DNA of 64,000 bases from Clostridium sp. BSD9I1 (GCF_900185645.1 NZ_FYAM01000023.1:682001-746000); one strand, 5' to 3'; positions 29,880 to 38,450 are shown, counted from the stretch's first letter. The notes: generated from the sequence alone by a model not told the origin. Made by a program: numbers and translations.

Positions 29880-30803
29880 TTGGAATTTTCTGTTATTATT
29901 GAAAGTGTTATTTCATTATTTCTTATAATATTAGTTGGAGTATATGGCGCCAGGAAAAAAATTATAACCCCAAAAATAAATAAAGGGTTAATAGATATTC
30001 TTATACAGATAACATTGCCTCTTATGATTCTTTCTTCTTTTATCTTTACTTATGATGACGCTATTAAATCTAATGCTATAAAAACATTCTATTATAGCAT
30101 TGCCGCTTATATAATAGTGATTCTTGTTTCATACCTGCTCCTTTTACCAATAAAAAATGATAAAAAAATAGTATTGCATTTTGCTAATGTGTTTACTAAT
30201 ACGGGTTATGTTGGATTCCCTATACTAAATTCTATATATGGCGCTGAGGGTATTGTATATGGATCAATATTTAATATGTTCTTCGTAATATTTGTTTGGA
30301 CATATGGAATTATTCTATATAAGGGCAATTTTCAAAAGAAGGAATTAAAAAATGAGCTAAAAAAAATTCTTCTCAATCCATCTATTATAGCGGTGTGTGC
30401 AGGCGTAATAATCATGATATTTAATATTCAATTGCCAGGTGCAATATTATCCAGTATAAGAAATATTGGGAACATCACTGGTCCATTATCAATGATTATT
30501 ATTGGAGTTATAATTTCAGATGTGAAGATAAAAGAATATATAAAAGATTGGACAATATATTACGGAATAGCTACCAAATTGATACTTATACCCTCCATCA
30601 TTTACCTAATTTCATTACTTGCACTAGCAACATCCAAAGCTGTAAATACAGTTATTATTATGACTGCTATGCCAGCTTCTGCCATGACTTCGATACTAGC
30701 AGAAACTTTCGATAAAGAAAAGGATTATGCAGCTGTTATTGTATCTGTAACTACACTACTTTCTTTAATTACAGTTACTATACTATTGAAAATCATATTG
30801 TAA
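29880..30803 (+). CDS. Auxin efflux carrier (AEC) family permease
   Basis: The 307-residue protein has ten predicted membrane segments in two halves, with features of the AEC/MleP family: HFANVFTNTGYVGFPIL near residue 100 and the second-half PASAMTSILAETFDKEKDYA motif near 265. Bacterial members carry malate, malonate or other carboxylates. It begins with a TTG 7 bases after GGGGGGA. It stands alone between a divergent cell-wall protein gene and its own terminator; the substrate is unknown. Confidence 0.88.
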   Translation: MEFSVIIESVISLFLIILVGVYGARKKIITPKINKGLIDILIQITLPLMILSSFIFTYDDAIKSNAIKTFYYSIAAYIIVILVSYLLLLPIKNDKKIVLHFANVFTNTGYVGFPILNSIYGAEGIVYGSIFNMFFVIFVWTYGIILYKGNFQKKELKNELKKILLNPSIIAVCAGVIIMIFNIQLPGAILSSIRNIGNITGPLSMIIIGVIISDVKIKEYIKDWTIYYGIATKLILIPSIIYLISLLALATSKAVNTVIIMTAMPASAMTSILAETFDKEKDYAAVIVSVTTLLSLITVTILLKIIL

Positions 30804-30824
30804 GGGCCAATATCAACTAAAAAA

Positions 30825-30850
30825 ATCCCCCTATAAAATGAGGGGGATAG
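30825..30850 (+). terminator. Terminator of the AEC carrier gene
   Basis: ATCCCCCT and AGGGGGAT form an 8-bp stem 20 bases after the stop; the following sequence is T-rich. Confidence 0.75.
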
Positions 30851-30908
30851 GTTATATTTTATTCCTTTTTCACTTGGAACCAATCAGCATATATAAAATT
30901 ATTCAGAG

Positions 30909-31709
30909 TTAAAATAATTGTGTTGCTTTCTGGCAAGACGTGAGTTTTCTGTTGCTTTTAAAATATATTCCAAGAAGAACCAATGCAACTGCCACATACA
31001 ATACAGAAAATATTACAAAGAAATAAGCATCGCCTACAAAAAAAACTAATGAAAAATTAAAACAAAAGTGAATCCAAAATGCTATAAACAAATTATCACA
31101 CTTCTTCATAAATATCCCCATTATAATAGTTAAAGACATCATCACAACTATATTTGCAGCAATATACATCAATGCCTGCAATCCACTATAATCAGAAGCA
31201 ACAAACCAAAGCGGTGTATGCCAAAATGCCCAAACCACACCTAGAATGAGATTCCCTTTAATGAAACCATATCTTTTCTCCAGTTCCGGCCTTAAGTACC
31301 CGCGCCATCCAGATTCTTCCCCAGTTGGTCCCTGTAAAATCGTAAATAGAATGGTGCTAAATAGTGCAGATGGAACAAACATAAGTTGTGCTGTAATAGA
31401 TGTTTTTTGAATTGCAGACAGAACCCATACAGATATCAAGAAAATACCGATTATTAAAACTGGTATAATTAAAATTAGACTAATTTTCAATTTTCCTTTA
31501 AAAGCCCTGTTATAAAATCCCCTAATATTCATATTAGCCTTTAGATTTTTTAACATAATAAAAAGCACTATAGTTGGTTACCAGCTGCACAATACCGTAA
31601 TCCACTTCATAACAATAGTTGGAGCATGAAACACCATAGATGCCAAACCGCCAATTCCTAAAATCATTACCCAAAACAGTAGGTATGCATTGATTACATA
31701 CTTCCACAT
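30909..31709 (-). pseudogene. CPBP intramembrane protease gene interrupted by an in-frame TAA
   Basis: An uninterrupted segment of 219 codons (from a GTG at 31568) carries the CPBP/CAAX-protease motifs: EExxxR in [11 protein letters not shown], a histidine in [12 protein letters not shown] and another in FWIHFCFN. In the same frame upstream, 43 codons from an ATG at 31709 encode the missing first membrane region ([20 protein letters not shown]), ending at a TAA at 31578-31580. The only break is this stop, so the gene is either recently inactivated, or starts internally with a shortened N-terminus, or the stop is a sequencing error. No terminator was recognised. Confidence 0.75.
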
Positions 31710-32221
31710 CACGTCAATCTTTTTCTCTTTCGCCTTTGTCTCCCCCTTTCTCTATTGGCACTGCCAAAATTTTTTATATACTTTAGACTGGTGGATCTCC
31801 TGCTACTTCTCTTAACATTTATTTTCTTCTTTAGTGCACCTACTTTTCGCTTTTGTCCCCTACCTAAATTAATATCATCCACCATATAATTCCATATATA
31901 TCAACAATATCACATACACTTTTCATAATCAATACTGAAACTATTACACAAACAAGCCTCTAACTTTAGTGTAGACATTATTAAAAATCCACCCTATGCA
32001 TCAGGCAAAAGATGTCATAGAACCTTCAATGAAAATTGGATAGCACTGTCTTTTCTACAACCCCTTTAGGGGTAACTTCTTTAAAACTCTTCTGCGGAAA
32101 AAGTTTTAAGGTAACATCCAGGATATTATTTCTTGTTTAAAATGTATATGTAATATAAAAAACGGTAGCTTTTACTAACGCTACCGCTTATAAATACATA
32201 GAAGGTTATATTAAACATTCA
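31710..32221. other. Gene-free stretch with terminator of the PadR gene
   Basis: No complete gene was found. A minus-strand terminator for the PadR unit lies at 32155-32186 (CGGTAGC paired with GCTACCG, then TTTTTT). A further inverted repeat, TTTAAAACT with AGTTTTAA at 32079-32112, has no clear role. Confidence 0.6.
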
Positions 32222-32743
32222 TTAGTTTTCATTTCTTATATCTTTTAACAGTCCTTCAAACCATTGAACATTTACTAAATGATGAGAACGTGAATTTTCC
32301 AACATTTTTCTAAAATAATTAGGGATAGTTTCACCATATTCAAGAGATTCTTCTAATAAAGAAATTTTCTTTTTAGTTTGTTCGATTTGTATTTCTATTA
32401 GTTTTACTAGTTCCTCGCTTTTATATTCATTAGCAAATAGCATTGCTGCATAAAAAGGTAAGTTTATATAATCTGTCTTAGAGCCATATTTGTACATTAA
32501 TTTTTCAAATTCTTTGTCCCCTAGTTCAGTGAGGATATAATTACGCGTCTCTCTAGTATTGTCTAACTCTTCAATTTTTTTAATATATTGTTTTTCTTCT
32601 AATTGTTGAAGATTATAATAAAATGATCCTTTAGTGAAATTTACTATATATTTATAGTGTTTCTCTTCCATTAAGGCTAATAATTCGTATCCATAAGAAC
32701 CTGGGTTTTGTTTTAACAAACCTAAAATTAGTAATGGTATCAA
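32222..32743 (-). CDS. PadR-family regulator with C-terminal helical domain
   Basis: The product of 173 residues has a PadR winged helix at 1-80 (ILGLLKQNPGSYGYELLALM, then GSFYYNLQQLEEKQYIKK) and a helical dimerisation domain of the AphA/PadR-s2 type. It starts with TTG after AAGGAGATG. It is the second gene of an operon with a sialate-esterase gene. The operon promoter is overlaid by palindromes at 33787-33857, the likely binding sites of this regulator, which would then autorepress. Confidence 0.88.
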   Translation of the reverse strand: MIPLLILGLLKQNPGSYGYELLALMEEKHYKYIVNFTKGSFYYNLQQLEEKQYIKKIEELDNTRETRNYILTELGDKEFEKLMYKYGSKTDYINLPFYAAMLFANEYKSEELVKLIEIQIEQTKKKISLLEESLEYGETIPNYFRKMLENSRSHHLVNVQWFEGLLKDIRNEN

Positions 32744-32769
32744 AAAAACATCTCCTTTAATTACAAGGT

Positions 32770-33627
32770 TTAATCATTGTTGATTTGCATTACCTGAGAT
32801 ACGAATTCATCATATGATATTTTTCCTAATGCAAAATCCATACTTTTTATATATATTTTTTCTCCTTTGGTATGTGTTCTAGCATAACTTAAATTTAGCA
32901 ACTCATCTTCATTAATTAATGGCTTCAACACATGCTGCTTATTAGAAAAGGCTTCAAAATACCTCAAACCAAATTTTCTTTGAGAAATTGCATTAATATG
33001 AATACCATCGGGATTAGAAGTTAACCCTGAGGCTGTGACAAAGTAACAATTATCTTGTTCAAAAGCAAATTTTTGTAACTCTTGATTAATGAACTTATAT
33101 TCAGTGCAGCTTTTCCCAAATCCTTCTTTGCCTAAAAAATCACCTAAGCCACCAATAATAATTGGAATGTTTTGAGCATCCAACTCTTTTCTAAGAGCAT
33201 CAATAATTAAAAGTAATTTCTTGTAATAGACTTTGTAGTTACCATTCATACCATCACTTTCCCCTTGATGCCATAGAATTCCTGTGAGCTCACTACTTTG
33301 CATAGCAAATTTAGCTTCAGTTATTGCATGCTTAAAAAGCACTTCGTCTACAGCCCATTCATCTAGCGTGCTTCCACCTTCTGCACAAGGAATTAAGCCA
33401 ATGGTGTCTTCTTGATTTTGGCGGCACCATGCATCTGCAAATGAACCAGCTAAACTTATTCCTGAAACAGGACGGTCATAATTGATGGGCTCAGTCATCA
33501 TTTGCCATCTACCATTACGCAGCATTTGTATTCTTTCATTATAAATTGGGGGTACTTCATGAATAAACCCTCGTCCAGCCATATTGGATTGTCCTAACAT
33601 TAAAAATGATTTAACCACTTTTTTCAT
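32770..33627 (-). CDS. SASA-family carbohydrate acetylesterase (CE6-like)
   Basis: This 285-residue SGNH-type hydrolase has the nucleophile block LMLGQSNMAGRG with Ser14, the LWHQGESD block near residue 118 and a catalytic Asp/His pair in NPDGIHIN near 211. The family removes acetyl groups from sialic acid or plant polysaccharides. No signal peptide is seen, so it acts in the cytoplasm. The ATG almost abuts GGAAGG; a GTG three codons later is better spaced and may be the true start. Cotranscribed with the PadR gene, 26 bases away. Confidence 0.85.
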   Translation of the reverse strand: MKKVVKSFLMLGQSNMAGRGFIHEVPPIYNERIQMLRNGRWQMMTEPINYDRPVSGISLAGSFADAWCRQNQEDTIGLIPCAEGGSTLDEWAVDEVLFKHAITEAKFAMQSSELTGILWHQGESDGMNGNYKVYYKKLLLIIDALRKELDAQNIPIIIGGLGDFLGKEGFGKSCTEYKFINQELQKFAFEQDNCYFVTASGLTSNPDGIHINAISQRKFGLRYFEAFSNKQHVLKPLINEDELLNLSYARTHTKGEKIYIKSMDFALGKISYDEFVSQVMQINND

Positions 33628-33786
33628 CCTTCCTTTTTACTTAATATTTATTAAGGAATCTTTCCAATTCTCAATAAATGTTAAGTAGTTATTTATTTAA
33701 TCCTTTAGTATTCATCTTCTGACCTGTCCTTAATAGTAAGTTATTATTAACCCATTACTTCAGTAGATTTTCCTATATATCAAAAC

Positions 33787-33857
33787 TATTTAAGTGTTAT
33801 TAGTCTAATTAGACTAATAACACTTAAATATTATAGTCTAATTAGACTAATTGTCAA
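33787..33857 (-). promoter_or_regulatory. Consensus promoter overlaid by two palindromic operators (esterase/PadR operon)
   Basis: On the minus strand TTGACA (33857-33852), a 16-bp spacer and TATAAT (33835-33830) form a consensus sigma-A promoter. The spacer is filled by the perfect palindrome TAGTCTAATTAGACTA (33834-33849). The same 16-bp core recurs at the centre of a perfect 44-bp palindrome (33787-33830) that begins at the -10 and covers the transcription start. The two centres are 33 bp apart, about three helical turns. The PadR protein of the operon is the natural candidate ligand. Confidence 0.85.
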
Positions 33858-33984
33858 TAATATTTTTAATAGTAAATCCAAAATATATTTTAGCCTATTA
33901 ATAGGTATCCAATGTACACTCCCTTGTGAAACCACTAGTATAGCTTAGTAACTGACGAATGGTTATTATAGATATTGTTCTTAA

Positions 33985-34365
33985 TTATAAATCTAATTCT
34001 CTTTCTATCAACGCTAATGAAATATGAAATGCCTTAATCCTGCGTATGGCTAGTGTATGCTGAGGAGTACCTTCTCTAAATTTTGGCTTCACTTTCTCAA
34101 TCCTTTGAATAAACAATGGTATTGCCTGCATAGCTTCTTCTAACTCTTCTTTTGAGTAATTATATGAAAAATTCTTTTCCAATGCTTTTGCTATTAATGA
34201 GGATGCTATATAGTGTACTCTGAGATTTTTAGCAACCATAGTCATCTGAGAAGTACATGGAGTCTGTTTTTGGGACAAGGTTACTTTTGCTTTCTCATTT
34301 TTGCGGATTGTTGATAATATTGCTTTCTGTGCTGCTTCTAATTCTGTTATTGTAAACTCATTCAT
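33985..34365 (-). CDS. Small helical protein of unknown function
   Basis: This 126-residue protein is predicted all-helical, highly charged, and not recognised. It has GGAGG before the ATG and a normal composition, so it is probably a real gene. It is divergent from the tandem-MerR gene at 34526 across about 160 bp that holds AT-rich promoter-like sequence, so the two may share regulation. No membrane segment, signal or metal motif is visible. Confidence 0.6.
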   Translation of the reverse strand: MNEFTITELEAAQKAILSTIRKNEKAKVTLSQKQTPCTSQMTMVAKNLRVHYIASSLIAKALEKNFSYNYSKEELEEAMQAIPLFIQRIEKVKPKFREGTPQHTLAIRRIKAFHISLALIERELDL

Positions 34366-34525
34366 GTAATCTTACCTCCGTTTCAGTATTTATATTTTTA
34401 TTATATAACATTGCTGCAACGAGTAAACTTTTTTTATATATATCCGGTATAAACCAGACTTTGTTCCGTAAAAACCTTATATATATAGTATAATGTTTAT
34501 ATCTTTATTAGCAGGAGGTAAATAT

Positions 34526-35248
34526 ATGTCAATTCGCCCAATAGATATAGCTCGACGCCTTAATATTAGCACCTCAACTCTCAGATTATACGAAAAAAAA
34601 GGTTTGATACCATCTGTGTCTCGCTCTTCAACTGGATATAGAATTTACACGGAAAAGCACATAGAATATTTTATTTGTATTAGAGAAATGTCATCTGCAT
34701 TTGACTTAATGTTTATTGGAAAAGTCTTGAAGGAAGTAAAAGATGGGCATATTGATGAGGCACTTTGGATTGCCAACAAAGCACAAGCAGATTTGTGGAA
34801 TGAAAGGCAAACATATAAAAAAACCGTTGAAATACTACTATACAATAATTTCAATACACCATTTACAAAAAATATGACTATTGGAGAAGTAAGCAAAGAA
34901 ACAGGTATCCCCATAACAACTATTCGATATTGGGAAAAAGCAGGACTTCTATTCCCAAAAAGAAATGAAGAAAATAAATATCGTATTTATACAAACGAAC
35001 ACATACGGCAGATATTGACCCTTAATGCTATAAAGCTTTCAGTGCAAACGCATCGATTAAAGCACTTTTTCCGTACAATGCAAGAAACCTATGAGGCTTT
35101 TGATTATTCAAATTATGATGATATTGCAAAGTTCTTAGATAATATATCAATCCAGTTAAACCAGATGAACCGTTTGCAAATTAAAGGTATTTATGCACTT
35201 TATAAACTCTGCCAGCAGGTTGAAATTAACCTTTTTGAGCAATCGTAA
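34526..35248 (+). CDS. Regulator with two fused MerR DNA-binding domains
   Basis: The product of 240 residues contains two separate MerR winged helices: one near 1-70 (PIDIARRLNISTSTLRLYEK and the STGYRIYTEKHIEYF wing) and a second near 118-185 (TIGEVSKETGIPITTIRYWE and the NKYRIYTNEHIRQI wing). It ends in a helical tail. Ordinary MerR proteins have one such domain and dimerise, so one chain here could act as a built-in dimer. Start at 34526 is set by AGGAGG. No ligand domain is visible. Confidence 0.85.
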   Translation: MSIRPIDIARRLNISTSTLRLYEKKGLIPSVSRSSTGYRIYTEKHIEYFICIREMSSAFDLMFIGKVLKEVKDGHIDEALWIANKAQADLWNERQTYKKTVEILLYNNFNTPFTKNMTIGEVSKETGIPITTIRYWEKAGLLFPKRNEENKYRIYTNEHIRQILTLNAIKLSVQTHRLKHFFRTMQETYEAFDYSNYDDIAKFLDNISIQLNQMNRLQIKGIYALYKLCQQVEINLFEQS

Positions 35249-35387
35249 CGTAAAATAAATGTAGCAAACAGGACTTTCTTTCCCTCCGCCTGGCCAAACT
35301 CAACATTCACGTTGCTATAGCTATTCGCTTGTTTGTGGACAAAAGAACTGCTGTCTCCACATACGTGAGAACATGATATCTAAACAA

Positions 35388-35404
35388 GGGGCTGTCTCAC
35401 AAAG
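35388..35404. mobile_element. Possible remnant of an insertion-sequence end
   Basis: GGGGCTGTCTCACAAAG resembles terminal inverted repeats of several Firmicute insertion sequences that begin GGGGCTGTC. No transposase and no matching second end were found. It lies at the edge of the exporter cassette of atypical composition. Confidence 0.3.
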
Positions 35405-35479
35405 AATAAAACCTACAATATATTGCGATTTAATTTCTTAATGCGACATCCCCATCTACCCCTGTGCTGAGTAACTATA

Positions 35480-36244
35480 CTATAATTTCTTGTATATCCT
35501 CATTGCAAAGATATAAGAAATAACTATTATTGCTATACACCAAGCAAGGGCAACCCAGATATCACTTCCTACTGGTTGGTTTGCTAATAAATTACGAATA
35601 GCTTCTACGATAGGGGTTACAGGCTGATTTTCTGCAAAGGCACGTACTGCTGAAGGCATAGTATCTGTTGGTACAAAGGCAGAACTGATAAACGGTAAAA
35701 AGATGATTGGATAAGAGAATGCGCCTGCACCATCTGGTGTTTTAGCAGCAAGCCCAGCAATCACAGCAATCCAAGTTAAAGCAAGTGTAAATATTCCTAG
35801 AACTCCAAATACCGTCAGCCATTCTAAGATTCCTGCCGAAGAACGGAAGCCCATTAATAATGCAACAAGTATAATCACTACTACAGAAATTCCATTTGAA
35901 ATTAATGAGGTTAATACATGTCCCCATAATACTGTAGAACGGGCGATAGGCATGGAGTGAAAACGTTCAAAGATACCACGCTCTTTATCTATAAACAAAC
36001 GGTAAGCTACATATGCAATGCCACTACCAATAGCCATTAACATTATACCTGGTAATAGATAATTAACATAATTTTTTGTACCTGTTTGGATTGCACCACC
36101 AAATACATAAACGAACAATAACATCATCGCAATTGGTGTGATACAAACTGTAATAATTGTATCCATACTTCTAAAAATATGACGCATAGAACGTCCAAAC
36201 ATAACACCCATATCTTTGAAAAAATATTTATTTGTAGATTTCAT
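35480..36244 (-). CDS. ABC-2 type exporter permease (DrrB-like)
   Basis: This 254-residue protein has six membrane segments with ABC-2 family features: MFGRSMRHIFRSMDTIITVC at the N-terminus, then DKERGIFERFHSMPIARSTV in the loop after the second helix, and FVPTDTMPSAVRAFAENQPV before the last pair. It pairs with the ATPase whose stop codon immediately precedes its ATG (GGAG inside the ATPase gene). DrrAB-type exporters remove anthracyclines and other lipophilic drugs; the substrate here is unknown. Confidence 0.9.
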   Translation of the reverse strand: MKSTNKYFFKDMGVMFGRSMRHIFRSMDTIITVCITPIAMMLLFVYVFGGAIQTGTKNYVNYLLPGIMLMAIGSGIAYVAYRLFIDKERGIFERFHSMPIARSTVLWGHVLTSLISNGISVVVIILVALLMGFRSSAGILEWLTVFGVLGIFTLALTWIAVIAGLAAKTPDGAGAFSYPIIFLPFISSAFVPTDTMPSAVRAFAENQPVTPIVEAIRNLLANQPVGSDIWVALAWCIAIIVISYIFAMRIYKKL

Positions 36245-37006
36245 TTAGTTCTCCTCCTTTTTACCAATGATCGTTAGAAATATTTCTTCTAATGTAGGTT
36301 GTTTTTCAACATATTCAACTTTTGCAGGTGGAAATAATTTTTTCAATCCCTCTAGTGTATCTAGAGCAATGATTTTTCCTCCATGAAGAATGGCGATTTT
36401 ATCTGCAAGTTGTTCTGCTTCCTCTAAATATTGAGTCGTTAAGAATACTGTAGTTCCTACAGCTGATAACTCTTTTACAATCTTCCAAACTTCTAAACGT
36501 GCTTCTGGATCAAGACCTGTTGTCGGCTCATCTAGGAAAATAATCTTTGGATTCCCCACAAGACTCATTGCTATATCAATTCTTCTTTTCATACCTCCAG
36601 AGTAAGTACTCACTCTGCGATCTGCAGCCTCTGACATGACAAAACGATTAATTAATTCATCTGCTGCTTCATTTGGATTTTTAAGATGTCTAAGTTTTGC
36701 TATCATTTGAAGATTTTCACGACCAGTCAAAATTTCATCAATAGCAGCAAACTGACCAGTAAGACTGATGGAACCTCTAATGTCCCCTGGATTTTTTTCA
36801 ATATTATAACCATTAATCATTACACTTCCAGCATCTGCTTTAAGTAAAGTAGCCATAATTTTAATCATCGTTGTTTTTCCTGCTCCATTGGAACCTAGCA
36901 ATGCAAATATACCTCCCTGCTCTACTTCAAAATCTACTCCCTTGAGTACTTCTACGTCTTTGTAAGATTTCTTTACCCCTTTAATTTGTATGATACTTTT
37001 TTTCAT
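36245..37006 (-). CDS. ABC exporter ATPase (DrrA-like)
   Basis: The protein (253 residues) has a complete nucleotide-binding domain: Walker A GSNGAGKTT near residue 39, signature YSGGMKRRIDIAMSL, Walker B IIFLDEPTTGLDPEA and the switch histidine replaced by glutamine in FLTTQYLEEAEQ, as often in the DrrA group. It forms an exporter with the downstream permease. GAGG precedes the ATG. The KTR gene and a terminator lie upstream, so this pair may be read from its own promoter. Confidence 0.93.
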   Translation of the reverse strand: MKKSIIQIKGVKKSYKDVEVLKGVDFEVEQGGIFALLGSNGAGKTTMIKIMATLLKADAGSVMINGYNIEKNPGDIRGSISLTGQFAAIDEILTGRENLQMIAKLRHLKNPNEAADELINRFVMSEAADRRVSTYSGGMKRRIDIAMSLVGNPKIIFLDEPTTGLDPEARLEVWKIVKELSAVGTTVFLTTQYLEEAEQLADKIAILHGGKIIALDTLEGLKKLFPPAKVEYVEKQPTLEEIFLTIIGKKEEN

Positions 37007-37086
37007 TTTCTTTTCCTCCTCTACAATATAGTAACCCTACTCAAACTTAACTCTAATCCTTTCAATGTAGCTTGATCAGTTTCATA

Positions 37087-37130
37087 AAAAAAGAACCGCC
37101 AACTGTGATTTCACTCACGGTTATCGGCTC
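37087..37130 (-). terminator. Strong terminator overlapping the KTR gene end
   Basis: On the minus strand CCGATAACCGTGA pairs imperfectly with TCACAGTTGGCGG, followed by TTCTTTTTTT. The stem starts inside the last codons of the KTR gene. Confidence 0.85.
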
Positions 37131-37309
37131 TGCGTCTTAGCGTCTGGCTCTTTGATAACTGATATATTTAGTTGTTTTACATTAATTATCGTTTCCTGTT
37201 TACACTTAGGACAAAATAGCGGGAATTTTTCAAGTACCGTATCCACACCTATCTTGACCCGTGTTTTGCTGCCACAGACCGGGCATAATATCCACTCGTA
37301 TTTACACAC
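37121..37309 (-). CDS. Cysteine-rich KTR domain protein
   Basis: The 62-residue protein has two CPxC zinc knuckles, WILCPVCGSKTRVKIG and LFCPKCKQETIINVKQ, and ends EPDAKTQSR. This is the cysteine-rich KTR family, which I recall as frequent near resistance genes and in conjugative elements, suggesting transferred DNA. Function unknown, probably nucleic-acid or metal binding. The start is a GTG. The gene sits between a DUF1048 gene and the exporter ATPase and carries its own terminator, so it looks inserted into the cassette. Confidence 0.85.
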   Translation of the reverse strand: MCKYEWILCPVCGSKTRVKIGVDTVLEKFPLFCPKCKQETIINVKQLNISVIKEPDAKTQSR

Positions 37310-37332
37310 TCTACCATCCCCATATCTCTCTT

Positions 37333-37683
37333 TTACTTTGTTTTATCGGTAACCTTTTTCATGGCCTTGCTAACTTCTTGATCGACAGACTCTTGATAGA
37401 TGTCAGCGTAAGTTTTTGAATCTTTGATTAGATCGTCGCAAAAAGCCGCTACGTCATTGCTCGTAACTTCAAGCACGCCTTTCCCCAAGGCTGCACCCTC
37501 TTCAAAAAGATCGATAATCCCTGAGAACAAACCTATTCCGTCGCTTAGCTCAACAGGGCCAACCTTATAAAGATATTTTTGAATCTCTTTATAAACAATC
37601 TGATAATCTTTAGGTAGTGCTTTGACACGTGCCACATGCGCTCGCCACTCTTTTTTGCCTTCAATGATATCTTGTATTCTCAT
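37333..37683 (-). CDS. DUF1048 protein, second copy
   Basis: The protein of 116 residues has the DUF1048 features EWRAHVARVKALPKDYQIVY and DLFEEGAALGKGVLEVTSND. It is helical and probably cytoplasmic. DUF1048 proteins are typically encoded between a PadR regulator and an ABC exporter, as here. AGGAGG precedes the ATG, 9 bases after the preceding DUF1048 gene. Confidence 0.88.
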   Translation of the reverse strand: MRIQDIIEGKKEWRAHVARVKALPKDYQIVYKEIQKYLYKVGPVELSDGIGLFSGIIDLFEEGAALGKGVLEVTSNDVAAFCDDLIKDSKTYADIYQESVDQEVSKAMKKVTDKTK

Positions 37684-37692
37684 TTTATCCTC

Positions 37693-38040
37693 CTATTTGC
37701 CTAATTTTTTAGCTATATTATTGTTAAGTTGGTCGCGCCACTTGTCACGAAAAGACTTTGCCCCTTCTTCGCCGACCAACGCTGAACAGAAGCCTTTGAT
37801 ATCGTCACCCAAAACCTCTTGGACACTCTGACCGTCCGCCGCCGTTTCTTCCAGCAGACCAAGCACACCGTCAAGAATTGGCATAAGGTTGCGACCGGTG
37901 AAGTCTGAGTGTGACCAAAGATTGGCTTTAATTTTTTCCCATGCCGCTTGATAATCAGCTGGCAACTTTTGGGCTCGTGATTCAAAAGTTTTCAATTTTT
38001 TAGTCATGTCGCTCCCTGTGACTTTCTCCCAAAAATTCAT
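37693..38040 (-). CDS. DUF1048 protein, first copy
   Basis: This 115-residue helical protein is a diverged relative of its neighbour (LPADYQAAWEKIKANLW, then LLEETAADGQSVQEVLGDDI). Its ATG overlaps the stop of the PadR gene, which indicates translational coupling. Base composition is visibly richer in G and C than the surrounding genes, consistent with horizontal acquisition of this cassette. Function unknown, perhaps a modulator of the PadR-controlled exporter. Confidence 0.88.
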   Translation of the reverse strand: MNFWEKVTGSDMTKKLKTFESRAQKLPADYQAAWEKIKANLWSHSDFTGRNLMPILDGVLGLLEETAADGQSVQEVLGDDIKGFCSALVGEEGAKSFRDKWRDQLNNNIAKKLGK

Positions 38041-38363
38041 TACTTTCTCTCCTTTAACTCGTTAATTTTTGATGATAGGAACTCCCATTTTTTCCAAAAT
38101 TTCTTCAGCTCCTCACGACCCGCATCGTTGAGCGTGAAAAACTTTCGCGGCGGTCCCATATCCGATGGCTTTTTCGTAATTTCCACCAACTTGTTTTTCT
38201 CAAGTCGAACCAAAATGGTATAAACTGTCCCGTCTACAACGTCCGAAAATCCAAGGGCGTTCAGATGCCGCGTGATCTCATACCCGTAGGTTTCCTGGTG
38301 GCTGATGATTTCAAGAACACAGCCTTCCAGCACTCCTTTGAGCATTTCTGTAAGGTTCTCCAA
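38040..38363 (-). CDS. PadR-family regulator of the DUF1048/ABC cassette
   Basis: The product (107 residues) is a minimal PadR protein: EIISHQETYGYEITRHLNAL, then VDGTVYTILVRLEKNKLVE and the GPPRKFFTLNDAG wing. It begins with TTG after AAGGAGG. First gene of PadR-DUF1048-DUF1048. A palindrome over the -10 of its promoter (38416-38427) is the likely autoregulatory operator. Small PadR proteins of this type often bind the very drug that the linked exporter removes. Confidence 0.9.
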   Translation of the reverse strand: MENLTEMLKGVLEGCVLEIISHQETYGYEITRHLNALGFSDVVDGTVYTILVRLEKNKLVEITKKPSDMGPPRKFFTLNDAGREELKKFWKKWEFLSSKINELKERK

Positions 38364-38415
38364 CGTAATTCCTCCTTGCTATTCTGTATCACTTGTATTC
38401 AGTATTACTTACTAC

Positions 38416-38450
38416 TACTATATAGTAACACACAGTAGTAGCAGTGTCAA
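38416..38450 (-). promoter_or_regulatory. PadR cassette promoter with palindrome over the -10
   Basis: On the minus strand TTGACA (38450-38445), a 17-bp spacer and TACTAT (38427-38422). A perfect 12-bp palindrome, TACTATATAGTA (38416-38427), covers the -10, and nearby TACTACTA / GTAGTAG repeats extend the symmetry. Confidence 0.75.

Noticed and set aside
31578..31580. Translational recoding of TAA in the CPBP gene
   Set aside because: No recoding of TAA is known in Clostridium and no stem-loop specific to it is seen; mutation or error is simpler.
36245..38363. The exporter cassette as part of an intact conjugative transposon
   Set aside because: Only the KTR gene and a possible IS end suggest mobility; no integrase, relaxase or transposase is present.
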